Positions 20,979 to 33,000 of a stretch of 64,000 bases of DNA are shown here, one piece after another. How positions within the stretch are numbered: the first letter of the stretch is position 1; each line of letters opens with the position of its first letter. Both the position numbers and the translations under genes were made by a program. The DNA is from Hymenoscyphus infarciens (lineage: Eukaryota; Ascomycota; Leotiomycetes; Helotiales; Helotiaceae): positions 310,001 through 374,000 of the forward strand of contig LLCB01000006.1 in assembly GCA_001414345.1 (NCBI GenBank), read 5' to 3'. The notes under the pieces are model-generated. The model saw only the letters and a list, made by a program, of their open reading frames with translations. It was not told where the DNA came from and did no database searches.

Positions 20979-23900
20979 GATACCACTCTTTATCAGCAAT
21001 TCGAACTTGTGTAATGATCAGTTTGACAGGACTGGGGATAGATATCAGATATTTTGCCAAGAAAAAGACGAGACGTATTGGGGAATCTGCTATATATTGA
21101 TTTGGGGGCGCATGGATGTTTTCATCTGATGTTTGATTCATGGCGTCTGTGCTGAGTTTAGGATCTCAAGGCTTGCCACCACTCCGAGACCAAATTTCAT
21201 GTGAAGAAGCCTGTGGCCACTGACCGCGGAAATCCTTCACATAATGCCGTAAAGTGACTAGGCGATACATTTAAACACCTCTTTGGATCCGGTTTGGGGA
21301 TTCAAGCCTTCGTCATGGTTCACAAAAACCTTGAGGAGCTCTTTGGAAAAGCCGGGAGAGATAACAACCCTGGAGTAAGACCAATGACACGGTATCATCC
21401 TTGATTCTAGGTGAGTAGAAAAGATGAGAAACCAATAGTGATATTGAGAAATGCCCTGTTGTAGTGTTGTTTGGTGTAGCACCTTCAGTTTGCGTTGTGT
21501 TGAAGCACAAGTGGCCGAGGTGGCTTGTAGTCGGATCAACATTTCTCCGCAGGGACACGAAACAAATCAAGTTCACACCAAAATATCGACGACGAGTATC
21601 AAAATTGCCGTTCAAGATTGCTGTACTTACGAGATCGTCTTACTTTGTGTTCTAGCCCGCCTGGGTAAGGTGGCTGTGAGATCGACGAAACGACGGTCCG
21701 TACCAATACTGAAACAAAGCTTGTTTGCTACCGGTCCTCCGGTCCGGTACATTTCCATCCGATTTTCAAGTACTTCTCGACGTTAAGATGTCGCTGGAAA
21801 TCTCTCAATTGTATGGAATTTGAAAACTTTCGCAGTACAGCTGGGTTGATTAGGAACTTATGCGGGTTGACTTGGCTGTCAACTTGATGGTCGAAGTAGA
21901 ATACAAAGGCTGCTACAGTAGAAGCCGATGGGGGTTGAAATTTTTTTTCAGTAGAAGTAGTAGCAAGTGATAGATTCAGTAGAGGCCATTTTTCTCTTGG
22001 CTTGGAAGGACTTGCTTTCGCCTTTGGCGTTAGCCACTCATCATGATTACACGGGAATAAGGACACCACGCGTCTTACTATACGCGTCGTTGAAATAGAG
22101 GACTTGTTTGAGCTTAAAGAGGCAAGCTGAATATCCGAAACTGGTCCCCTAGCTCTAGACATATCCCGGAACCAAAAAGAATGAACTACCAACGAGGAAA
22201 AGCAGCCGAAGCAATACTTGAGTTCTCCCAGTGGTACATAGTTCCCAAAATCGTTTCCGATTTGCTGCTCAGAGCTTCAAACAAAATTTCAACATACTTT
22301 TCTTTAGCATCCACCTATAGAAGAAACTTCGATTCCTCGAACTCTTTATTTGTACTTGTAATGTAGGGTATTACCCGTTCCGTTTTGCGGGGCGGGCCGG
22401 GGAAAAACTCGAAACGAGGTCTATGTGGTTTTTTTAATTCCACCAACCCGATCTCGATTCCGCCATGTGGGGTCAGCTTGAAGACACGTTCCGTACTACT
22501 CTGCTCCGCATTGAAACAGTCTATTGGGACCTGGAACTTTCGTTAATGTCAAGTTGAATCATTGTTTCTCACAACTACGAAGTGATATGTATTGTGTGAA
22601 GTCTCCAGGCAGGGAAACTAATGAGAAGCACTCTTAATATGAAGAAAGTAAGAGATTCTATCGGTTTATGAAGACAATAGTCAGCTAGTCAGCGCTGGGG
22701 GTACTTTCATGTGATTTTGAAACATCTCCAGAAAAGAAGCTGTATTTTGTAGGTTTTTGGGATGAACGACGTAGCCACAGCTGTAGCCAAGGAATCCAAT
22801 GCTCTTGTACAGTAAGTTTTGCTTTTCATCTAGGCCCTTTTTATATTTGATTCACATCGATAAATTTGTGCGAGCTTCTCTCATATATCCCTTCATATAG
22901 TGGTTTCACGAATAGTTCTTCAAGTCAACACCATTCCACGTGACCTCACGCAACTACATGCATTGATTCAAGAATAATGCATGGAGGTCCCCTCTCCAGA
23001 CAAACAAAGTTACAATAATGACATTGCAGAAACTTCGGCTCTAGGAATACGATAACTCCTCTTTATCTCGGATTTTCTTCCGCCTGGTTAGCGAGCAAAC
23101 ATCAACGTCAACGTTGGAACCACAAGCTTCGTACAACACACCTTACAAAAGTGACATTACCCTCTTTAGTTTTTTTATTTAGAATGCTTTAGAGGACAAT
23201 TTTGCTTATTGTAAATATGCCTCCCTTGTGTTTTGCCAAGACACTGCTTCCTCAAAATACGCGAGTAAACAACACCTGAATTCGAAACAGGACACATGGA
23301 GTTCAAAGTCATATTGTTGCTTAACTTCTCGAAATTGTGAGTAAGATTCGTTGCTTGTGTCGGAGCAATGAAATGAGAAGGGTTGTTTAGCTAACACCAC
23401 ATTCACCGAGTAACCAGCTTCCAAGCTTTTTGAATAATTTTGGTCCCACTTTATTGAGCACCAATATGAATCTAGCAGCAAGAGTACCGATAATCAGGTA
23501 AGCAATAGTGCTTCTGTACATGGGATACGGCTACCTGTTTGACTAGGCTGGGTGTATGTAAGGGTGCTATCTCAGGGGCGAACAAGTCGTAGGACTAACT
23601 ACAGAGCATAGTCGTAATTGGTCTCCATTCTATTTACAGTGGATTGTTTAATAGTTCATACGTATGACGGTTACTTTTTGTGTGTGGAGGGAGAGTGGTT
23701 GTTCAGGAGAAATATGGTTCCTGGAGGAAAATGCGCTCCAACTATAACTGGCTCCTCGCATATACCGCGGGAGACCCACAGCTCCACATACCCCCACAGA
23801 GCCACCAAATATTTATAATCCCAAATAGCGCCTTTTGGCATCCAATGGGAACACTAATTGCGGCCATCTGGCTAGATGGTTCAGGTCACGTTAGTGTTCT

Positions 23901-25545
23901 TGAGAGGATCGATAGGCGAACGCATACGAATACACCAACCCGACAAACGATTTTCGACAATATTCAACAATTCTACAACGCGACTCGAAGCCACTCAAAA
24001 TTTACCAAAACTCAGTTCGTCTGGTTTTAACCCCTGGCCGCCCCTCGAGGGGCGGGGGTAGTTTTGCCGGCCTATTCTAGAGTTTTCCATTTTTATAGTG
24101 AGAGGGTGATACCTTTCACAAGGTCTTTTATTATATGAATACAGGGCGCATTGAGGGTCGTCGTTGTAAAGATCACGGAAGAGCGCAAAAATCTCGATGG
24201 GTGTGGTATTTGACACCGAGTTCTTTTTCTTTCATTTGCTTTCTGTTTCTCCAGGTTCGCGACCGCGCTAAGTTTATTCTGTGGATTGTTAGGAGCGTCT
24301 ACACCTACACATTCATTATAAGGAGTATCCGATTTCAGCCCAAGCTGGCATTCACTAAGAAGATCGTAGAATTGAGGGTCATTGGGCGAAGTTCGAGACT
24401 CAATCATAATACTGTCCCAGTGACTCGCGTGAGTGGGTGAATAAAGAACTGCAAGGACTGTGCAGACCCCTGTATCCCACTGTCCAAAAGTGAGTTCAGC
24501 CTCTCTTCTGCCTGTGGGCTAAACGAAAAAGGCACCGTCCGAGTTGCTGGTGCGAAATGGATAATCTTTCGTGTCTATTAATAATTTTTGTATATTATTC
24601 GGACGACCTCGTGTTGAGATATATTTGGTGGTGGAAGTTGATGTTGTCGTTAGGCTGTCTTGGAAGCTCCCAATATGAAGTGGGACGTGGTTGCAAGTCG
24701 CGATTAACCTGGTTAATTAAAGGGAAGTTGCTGTTGGAACCCCTCGTAATCCACCTTTTGCAAGTGTCACTCAACTCCATAGTCACAATGGACTTGTGAA
24801 TGCCCAAATATTTTGAGTGACTTCAACTTTTCTTTTGACCTTGTTGAGTCATGATGTCCAACCTCAGCTTCGTAGATTGGAGCGGGGCTGTGTTTGTTAT
24901 AAGTTTTGTTCTGCTTTTTCCCCTTCTCAAACAACACCAATGCGAATTCTGTTCTGCTTTTCAGCCAAAATCAAAAGCGTCATCATGTGTCATTTTACTT
25001 CTTCAATTTTCACCCGGCAAATATATCTCCTGCTTGATATCAGGGGGGGTTTTTTTTTTGACAGGCCGTTGTTCCGCCTGCCCTCAATATATGCCATTGC
25101 CCGTCAGTATGTGAGATTTTCGTTCTTGCTCCCCAATACCGACTCATAGAAAACTCCAGTCATCAGTTTGCCATACATGCGGATTCAAAGGGGCAATTAG
25201 TGGGTGGCAATTCACACTCCCTTTTGTAAAAAATCACAGCAAATCCATTTTTCCCTTCCTTGCCCTTCCAGAGTATTCAAGCCATCCAGACATGTGTGCA
25301 GTAACGTGTTTCACTTCTTGCCATTCCAAACATGACCAGACCTCAGCCTCACTTAGACACTGTTCAATTACTCACGGAAGAGACATCTGGTTTTCTTCAA
25401 AACAGAGGAACTCAAACCTTGATCTCCATCTTAAACCTTCTCTTCAACACTATTCTTGCTACTACGACTTGCATTTAAGAATTGCATACCATCTACACCA
25501 TAAGAGAGTTACACTAGATTTATTCACCAGATATTTGGAGAGCGA
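20979..25545. other. Long interval without a firm gene
   Basis: Several medium open frames occur but none is convincing. A minus-strand frame at 21728-22192 (154 codons, with SVSPKAKASPSKP-like polar stretches) and a second at 21258-21542 ending SKEVFKCIA could be parts of a spliced or decayed gene. A plus-strand frame lies at 23680-24030. A minus-strand exon candidate at 24093-24511 is listed separately. The palindrome CCGCCCCTCGAGGGGCGG is at 24038-24055. The last 250 bases are a pyrimidine-rich leader of the gene at 25546. Confidence 0.5.
24093..24511 (-). CDS. Possible terminal exon of an unrecognised gene
   Basis: The frame is open from a plausible acceptor (CCCACAG, ending 24512) to the stop at 24093, about 139 codons. 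The central part reads like a real protein: LTFGQWDTGVCTVLAVLYSP, then ESRTSPNDPQFYDLLSECQL, then DAPNNPQNKLSAVANLEK. The final 45 residues are less convincing and may lie beyond a further splice site. No upstream exon could be fixed, because the interval to 24800 has stops in this frame. It may be a gene relic. The family was not recognised. Confidence 0.28.
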
Positions 25546-26478
25546 ATGTCGCAACAACAGCGACGCCAACCAAAGAAGCCTAAAAAGCTAAGAACCAATA
25601 GAGACCCTGTTGACAAACCACCAGCGCCACCAGATTTTAGCAAGCAATGTCATTTCACTCAGCACAGCTTTGCTTGCAACCACCATACTTGGGTGACGGA
25701 TCCTAAGATCACGCATGTTCCTCCGTGCAAATGCAAAGCCCACAAGAACCTGTGTGATAACATGGCGAAGTCTACAAAGGAAGTATGGTTTGATGCAGCA
25801 TGTTCTAGCTGCCAAGGAGATGCCGCGGAGGCGTCGGTTCCTGGTCTTGGGCTCGATGCTCAACTCAACATGGCGGAGGCAGTCAAGAAGCGAATCATTG
25901 AGCTGGAGCAGCAGAAGAAGATCATTGTGGACAGTCTACCTCCAAAAAAACCCCCAAATAAATTGACAACAACGTCTTCTTCGTCAAGGCCAGTGCCAAA
26001 AACGAAATCGCAAACGACGGAAAGCGACTGGGGGTTGGATGAAGTTCCAGCATTTCAACATCTCCAGGAGTCTATCGACAAAGTCGAGGATATCCCAAAG
26101 TTGAATACCAAGCAGATTCTCAAGCCGACTACCAAGAAGGAAGTTCCTCCAACTGCGATTCCCAAAATCGACAAACCAGACTATTTTGATGATGATTCCG
26201 ACTCGGATGAAGAACTTTACCAACTTGGTAAAGAGCGTGAGGAATGGCTTTCAGTGCCAGAGGCTAAGAACGGTAGTGGTGTGGGGGACAAGTCAACTGG
26301 CCTCTTGGGAACCTTCTACAATGTCATCACCTGGAAGTCTAAGCCAAGATTTGTGTTGAAGGAGGTCAAACCGGAGGCATCGCCAAAGCAGAGCGGAAAA
26401 GAGGACTCGGACTCAGAGGCCCCTTGGGAGGACCACGGAGAGTGGGTTCATGTTTTTGATAAGGTGGAGGATAACTGA
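25546..26478 (+). CDS. Hypothetical protein with N-terminal Cys/His cluster (310 aa)
   Basis: Single exon. After a basic start (QQQRRQPKKPKKLR) comes a compact cluster at residues 34-90: CHFTQHSFACNHHTW, CKCKAHKNLC and WFDAACSSC. The spacing suggests metal binding, although no named zinc-finger class fits. A predicted helix (AEAVKKRIIELEQQKKII) and a low-complexity linker follow. An acidic stretch (DYFDDDSDSDEEL) comes next, and the protein ends EDHGEWVHVFDKVEDN. The next gene downstream has a similar cluster and a comparable acidic Trp-containing end. There is no signal peptide or membrane segment. Function is unknown. Confidence 0.82.
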   Translation: MSQQQRRQPKKPKKLRTNRDPVDKPPAPPDFSKQCHFTQHSFACNHHTWVTDPKITHVPPCKCKAHKNLCDNMAKSTKEVWFDAACSSCQGDAAEASVPGLGLDAQLNMAEAVKKRIIELEQQKKIIVDSLPPKKPPNKLTTTSSSSRPVPKTKSQTTESDWGLDEVPAFQHLQESIDKVEDIPKLNTKQILKPTTKKEVPPTAIPKIDKPDYFDDDSDSDEELYQLGKEREEWLSVPEAKNGSGVGDKSTGLLGTFYNVITWKSKPRFVLKEVKPEASPKQSGKEDSDSEAPWEDHGEWVHVFDKVEDN

Positions 26479-27344
26479 GCGGGAGAGCCGGAGTGGATAT
26501 AGACAAAAGGAATGTTTTGTTAAGTAATGACCTCTCGGCGGTCAACCTGGATCATAGGAAATGTATCTGCCGTGGGCTTAGGGCTAGGATAAAGGGAGTT
26601 TGGGTAGCATGCAGATCAATGTTTTATCCAATCCAATTATTTTTTGAGGGCAAAGGGGGTGTATCACCAGAGGTTTCAATGTCATGAAGTATATCATTGT
26701 ATATGTAGCGTAGAGAGTTGAAGTTTTACCTCGCTTATTTTGCCCCACCAAGTTTTCCCCAAAAGCCACGAGGCTTTCATGGAATCCTTTCCTAAAGCGA
26801 AAAATGAATGCAGTGTGTGATTTATTGGTTTGTGAATCTCTTGCCAAAGACTTATCTGACCGTTGATGGTTGTTAACTTTTGTTGTGTCTGGGTCCCATT
26901 CTGGCGTTCGCTTAAAGCTGCCCTTACGACTCAAAAATCACCTTGCATTCCTTTTCCACGCGTCATACAAGCACAATCTGTGGTTATGATAATGATGTAA
27001 CTAGATTTGGGTTCATTGCAATCTAAGCTCAATTCACTGGTAGTTTGGTATCTGTTATGGTTGAAGGGTTGCTGCACCATGCTGGGTGAACGCTAGTTCC
27101 GGTTAGCGCGGCCGACCGTCATCCCACAGCGTATAATCTCTCCTTGAGCTCCCAGCCCATCCTCGCAACAACAAACATCTCTGATCACGTCTCATTACCA
27201 CTTCATCTTGGTGACGCCTCCATCAACCCAACGGTACGTTCCCCTTACCTTACCATGTCTCAACCTGTACCTGAAGCATAGACCCAGTGTATCTAACGGG
27301 CCGTGCAGTTTATCTATCTTCCCTATTGTACACGGCGCGTCAAA
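26479..27344. promoter_or_regulatory. Intergenic region upstream of the 27345 gene, likely 5'UTR intron
   Basis: This is the 3' flank of the upstream gene followed by the leader of the next. Within the leader, CAACGGTACGTTCC near 27230 could be a donor and GGGCCGTGCAG near 27299-27309 an acceptor, giving a roughly 75-nt intron in the untranslated region. A TTATGATAATGATG-type AT stretch lies near 26985. No coding frame is supported. Confidence 0.4.
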
Positions 27345-30015
27345 ATGGCGGCAAAAGGCGGCGAAAGCCCAGATATCTCGCATGATGCCACCTCCTCAGT
27401 GCCCGGTACTGCTTCCAATCTGCAGCAACTTCCAAAGCGCAAGCCTGTTGCTGAACGAAAGTCGCCCCATGTTCAACTGGAGGATGACTTGATTACATAC
27501 CCCGATACACCAAAGCCGCAATGCGGCAATACCTATTCCCGTATGTTATCTAGCCAATATCTAGAGCTATCATGTTTTTTGGGATCTAATCCCATAAAAT
27601 ACTTTACCTACACTTTCAAAATCATCAACTAACTTCTCAAAAGTTTTTCGATGCGGTCATAAGCAAGCAGATTGTAACGGGATCACTCACGCGAAGGATT
27701 GTCCTGGAGTCCCTTTAGGAGAATGGTTTTGCACAAACATCAATCCATCCGGCATCATGGTCCCACGCAAAGATCAAGATTGCCCCAGATGCTTGCAAGC
27801 CCAGAATAATAAGCAGCACCCACAACATCGAATGGAGCAACAAAACAATTATGGGCAACCGGTTTTCTCATACCCATATGCAGCTCATCTAAACCAGTAC
27901 GGATACTACGCTCCAGGAGCCTACCCAAGTCAGGCAGGCCACTTCATTCCATCCGTTTATGGACAATACACTCCATTGGCCTCGCCTAGTTACCCGAATC
28001 CCAGCCATATCAATGTAAAGGCGGAAACTCATACGAATGAGATGCATGTTTTCCAACCATTCATGCTTATGAATCCATATCCTCAAGGAATCGACCCGCA
28101 GCAGGCAAACGGGGAGTTTGGAGCACCTTTACAACCCCCAGGAGTTGAATATGGAAACCTCCCCTCGATGCCGCTAGTATACCATGAAGCACCATCTTCT
28201 AACCCTGCACCTGCAGCAACCTTTGGATTTCCGGTCTTGAACTATTCAATGAGCACAAGCATGCATCATGATCCTTTGGATTTCAACTCTTTCAAGTCGA
28301 ATCACCCAAGACGTCCTTTAGGGGGTCATTTGATGTCTCCTGAACAAGCTTTTGCCCCGAATCCCTATGTGGCTTCCACCGTTACCGAGGCTGAAAATAT
28401 CAAGGTAAAGCTTCCACAAAGCACCGCTACTCGCCATAACCCAGTTTCAGTCCCCATCCAAATTCATTCGACTCCGAAACCCAGTAAGGAAAACGAGGAA
28501 GACTGGTCGAGAAGCAAAAAGGATTTCAATCCCCATTCTTCTGACCAGCCGGGAACCATGCTAGCCAAGAACGTCCATTCAACTACCGAATCACAAGAGC
28601 GTCGTCAAGCCCAACATGAGAGCTACTTGAAGGACAACCAGCTCCCCACTAGCCTCGCTCGTCTCCACGAGAGTCATGAATTCATGGAAACTCGTGACAC
28701 TCGCATCTGCTTGAAGCCTGGTAGTCGGTTAGATTATGCTCTTCAAAACGCTGGCTTCAAATGGCCGGGATCATACAGTGGCGGCGGAGACCTTCCAACT
28801 GTTCGACATGACAGCACCGAGAAGATTCACTTGGTACAAGCAGATTCACCACAAGCAGCTGAAATTCAACGTCCATTTCCTCCCCGAAAGTCCTCGCTTC
28901 CAGTCCACGTACAACAAGTCGGCACTCGCACTACCTCTCCTAAGCCAACTCCAGACACCATTTACTCGTCCGAGAATACACGTCCTTCGGTTAAGGAGAC
29001 ACTTGATCATATTAGTCCCTCCGCGAATTCAGACGAGCTTAAAAACAGTGTTGAGGGTGTTTTTGCAAAGAGCGGAGCTTCAACATATCCCAAGTCCGCA
29101 ACTTACACTGGAGGTGTGGATAAGAAGTTCCTTAGTCGTCCTTGGAGACAACTAGCTGGTCCACCACCCTCCGGAAAGGGCTTCTCATTCGGACCTAGTA
29201 AGAGTCACCCATCTCAAACCCCTGCACCAAGATCAAAGGTTATCGGAGGATCCCCCGTTGAAGCAGCAATCGCCAAGAAGTCAGCTGTTCCAACTCCAAA
29301 TACTCCACGGGAAGTGGGAACCACTGAGAAGTCTGCGCCTTTTACTTTAACTCGAGAAGCAGCTGTGCTCCACGGCATTCTTAGCGAGTTAGTAAGAGAT
29401 TCGCGACCAATGCATACGGATTACGAACAAAAGAACAAGAAGGAGCGTGTTGAAGGTCTTGCAGCTGCGTATTCAACCCCCAAGGCCACACCGGAATCTC
29501 GCATTGAAGACCCTCCTCAACCTGCACAAGTTTCACCGTCATATAAGGAATCTCAATCTGCAGGATACAGTACATTTCTTACACAAGAGGAACACGTTAT
29601 TACGATGGAACATCAACGAGCACAAGTGAACCAACAACAACAACAACAACTTACCACTCAGAAGTATGTTCCTCTTGCTGCAACACGAGAAGGTGCGGTG
29701 AGCTGCCGTGTGCCAATCAAGATGGTTCAAAATCCACGACCGGTGACTGCCGATTATGAACTCGAGGAAGAAAGTAAGCTTGTTGAAGTGGCGCATGAGC
29801 TTTCCAAGATTACTTCCTCTACTCCAACTTTCGAACTCCCAAGAGTTGCTGTACCCACTGTTGTACCCACTGTCTTGGCCGGTGGTCCACCACCAGTGGC
29901 TGCAGATTATGAACGCCTGGAGGAGAAGAAGCTTGATGCAGAGGTTGCTGCCATTAGCGAAGAGGTCTCTGAAGATGATTGGGAGCTCCTTTCAACAGAC
30001 GATCTTGAAATTTGA
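27345..30015 (+). CDS. Large low-complexity protein with Cys/His cluster and C-terminal DYE repeats (855 aa)
   Basis: Exons 27345-27540 and 27644-30015 join in frame; the 103-nt intron has TCAACTAAC before its acceptor. The start is MAAKGGES. The intron falls inside a Cys/His cluster at about residues 62-115: CGNTYSLFRCGHKQADC, HAKDCPG, EWFCT and DCPRC. A Tyr/Pro/Gln-rich region follows (about 115-250), then a long disordered Ser/Pro region. Near the C-terminus a motif of the form RP-x3-DYE-x5-K-x-VE recurs at about residues 655, 767 and 819, twice preceded by a TREGAV-like string. The protein ends EDDWELLSTDDLEI. No catalytic motif, signal peptide or membrane segment was seen. A scaffold or regulatory role is conceivable but unsupported. 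Confidence 0.85.
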
Positions 30016-33000
30016 GTGATGGAGATTTTCCAGAACGACGGAAAAGGGTTGGGGGCATTTTCATTGATGATACGATTAGGGGAGTTACGGAAGGAAAATT
30101 GAGGGAGATTTATGGAAGGACATGGCGACAGAGGATGAAGCCAGGATTATTTGCGAGGATTTCTTTTCTTTCTTCACTTTGCTTTTTCTGCACTCACGTT
30201 TTGATATCTCAGCCCAGGTGTTCAAGATACATTCATGTAGCTTGAGATAGACGAAGGCCAAGAGGTATCAAACCAAGGATTTGTACGGAAAAAGTACCAT
30301 CACATTCAGCACCCCTCAGCGAGAGGAACAAGACCCAGGGATCAGGCAAGGAAATGGGAACAACACGGGGAATTTCTAGGCTCGGGGCAAAAATCACGAT
30401 CATGTATCTTTCTTTTCTATGCATTCAAATGCACATAAAAAAAGCAAAAAAAAAGTATTAAAATCCTAAAAACTAAAACCCAAACTATTAAGTCTCGTTG
30501 CTAGGATACGTGACTTAACAAGGTATCATGTCTTTTGCAAATAAATGGGGCCTGCCCCACTACGAATTGACGGAAAATTGTCACTGGATAAAATCCCTCT
30601 CTCTATTTAGCGACACTTACCGCGTCAAGTCTTGTAATCCTCATGTGTGTTAGGTATACGCCAAGTAATACACTGGACTGTGATCTTGACATATTACACT
30701 TATCCTACTCCGGCAAACACGTACTGAGCACGTATAGAAGAGTGATAATTAGATATAGCGCTTCTTTCTAGTTAGGCCTCGTCACTTTTAGAGTACTTTT
30801 ATTTTCTGTCTTATAAAGAAAAGAGGGTGAAAGCACAAAAAAAGTGGTCAAATTCAAGCTTAACTCGCAACTCACTGTACCAAAAGGGTGGTATTTTAAT
30901 ACGTTGGTAAAAGGTCTAGGCGAAACCACTCATTCGAATTTTCGCCTCATCCGGCAAGTTGTTCTTATAGTACTAGCATCCAATCCACGTTGTTCAAGTT
31001 GTACGTGTTTGTGGAACTCTTAGCTGACGTTGAAGCATAAGAGGTCTGTGACTTAGAGGATTTGGAAGACTTGGATGCTTTGTTTGTCCCAAGGTGAAAT
31101 AAACTCGTCGTTGGTATTAATTCCCGTTCTAATTTTATGGAGAAGCATGCGTTACGTACTTTTAAGAAGTGCCATCAGGCTTCGACGAGTGAGGGGCCAT
31201 TTCTTTTTGTTTCACTTTTAGAAGGCTACTGGTTTGTGAACCTGAGGTGGTGTTGTGGGGCACACGTGACCTGGCGGACCTGTATATAGTTACGAAAGTG
31301 CTCCGCACTCTCCTCTCTCTTTAGCAGACGTTTTACATACCACAATTGATCATATTGAATCTACCTTTCTTTTGAGCCTCGACTAGGGCAAGATAACGAA
31401 ACTACGTTCGATACGACCATCCTGTGATAGGTGGGCTGGGAAGAAAGCCAAATCCCAAGAACTATCTATGGGGGTAATTTATATGCAAAAGATGTATAAG
31501 CATAAGATAGGAATTACTCCTTGGTCATGTTAGCGCGCGAAGTTCTAGCTCAATCTTGTGTACGACAATAAATCCTTCGAGCATAGGTATCATTCTTCGG
31601 GAATTTTCGTTTCTCAATAGGCTGATCTTGAAGTTCGGTGAACTAAAAGGATTGAAGATCAACTATGGTCTGCTGTGATATGTCACCCCACGACAGAGAC
31701 AGACGACAGACGACAAACGAGTTCAAGCAAATAAATCAATGTGCAGCATCTAGTAACAATTCGATCGAAGAACGAAGAAAGGAACGAAGGAATGCCATGT
31801 TGACGCACAGGAGTCATCCAGCAAGCCAGATGCTTGCTCCCTGTACGGCAGTGTAGCCTCTCACCAATTTGTGTTACACATCCACGCTTGGTAAAGTTCC
31901 CCGTTGTGCAAAGAAAGGATCATTCGGGTCTATCCAGGGTTCACATTGCTTAATTGTATATTGTATCTGGGATAGTAAAATAATAGGATAAGAACAATTT
32001 ACTTTAATCTAACAATACTAAAAACGTGTTTCTTTTATGAGAAAAAAACATGCCACATCGGTCTTAAAGATGTGTTTTTTGGGGGATTTTCTCTAAAAGA
32101 GAGACTTTCCACCAATCCTCATCGTACGTTCATGTATATAATCTTTAACATATCCAAGTAAACGTGGTGTATAGAGAACGCCAGAGCCCCACAAACCTCC
32201 AGACGAATAATAAATACGCAGTCAGAGATACCTCCGGCCACGTAAATTATACTATAATCACCTTTCTGAATCCAATGAGAGACGATGAGGCGTATAGCTG
32301 CATAAGACGTCCAACAGCGACCTCGCCAAGGGGAGTCCGGATCTGAAACTACTCGGTGTCTGCAGATGGACTGTTTCCCTGTCCCAGGTAAGCAGGTGTA
32401 GTTTCCTCAAAAATCAAGTAAGCAAGGTACCCGGCAAGCATGGCGATGACCCTAAGAACAGTTGTTGCAGCGCTAAGTACTAATTGAGAGAATGGAAGTT
32501 TAAAGCTCATAATTTAACAGTTGTCAACTCCTTCAAGTTGCATAGATTGGAATATGGAAGTCACATAATCCATCGCACAATGGCACCACCAGCACCGTTA
32601 CATACCAAGGGACGCAGGAATCTCGAGAATTAGTTAATGACACATACTCTTACCACACGGGCACTCGCTCTGCACCATGAAGATCCTAGTAAATGCAGAC
32701 TTACTTCTCTACCTATGACTGCGGAATTACAGAGGCCGTAAGTAGGATCCCAGCACTCTCACCCCTTAGGGTCTTCCAGGCTATCTTATACCCCTCCATG
32801 TCAGTGGTATTACACCCTGCACCCCGTAACATAACGCACGGCATATACATGAACAAACTGCCAAACCTAAACACCTCAAAACATATCACTGCCTTACTAG
32901 CGAATCTCACTTCAACATATCCTCCAGACGTCACACAATCACTCCAGAAAAAAAGACTAGGAACCTCGAAAAAGATACTACATCGTGACATCATCTTCCT

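Noticed and set aside
21258..22192. Possible spliced gene on the minus strand (154- and 94-codon frames)
   Set aside because: The frames could not be joined by credible introns, and no motif was recognised. Recorded only as a possible relic.
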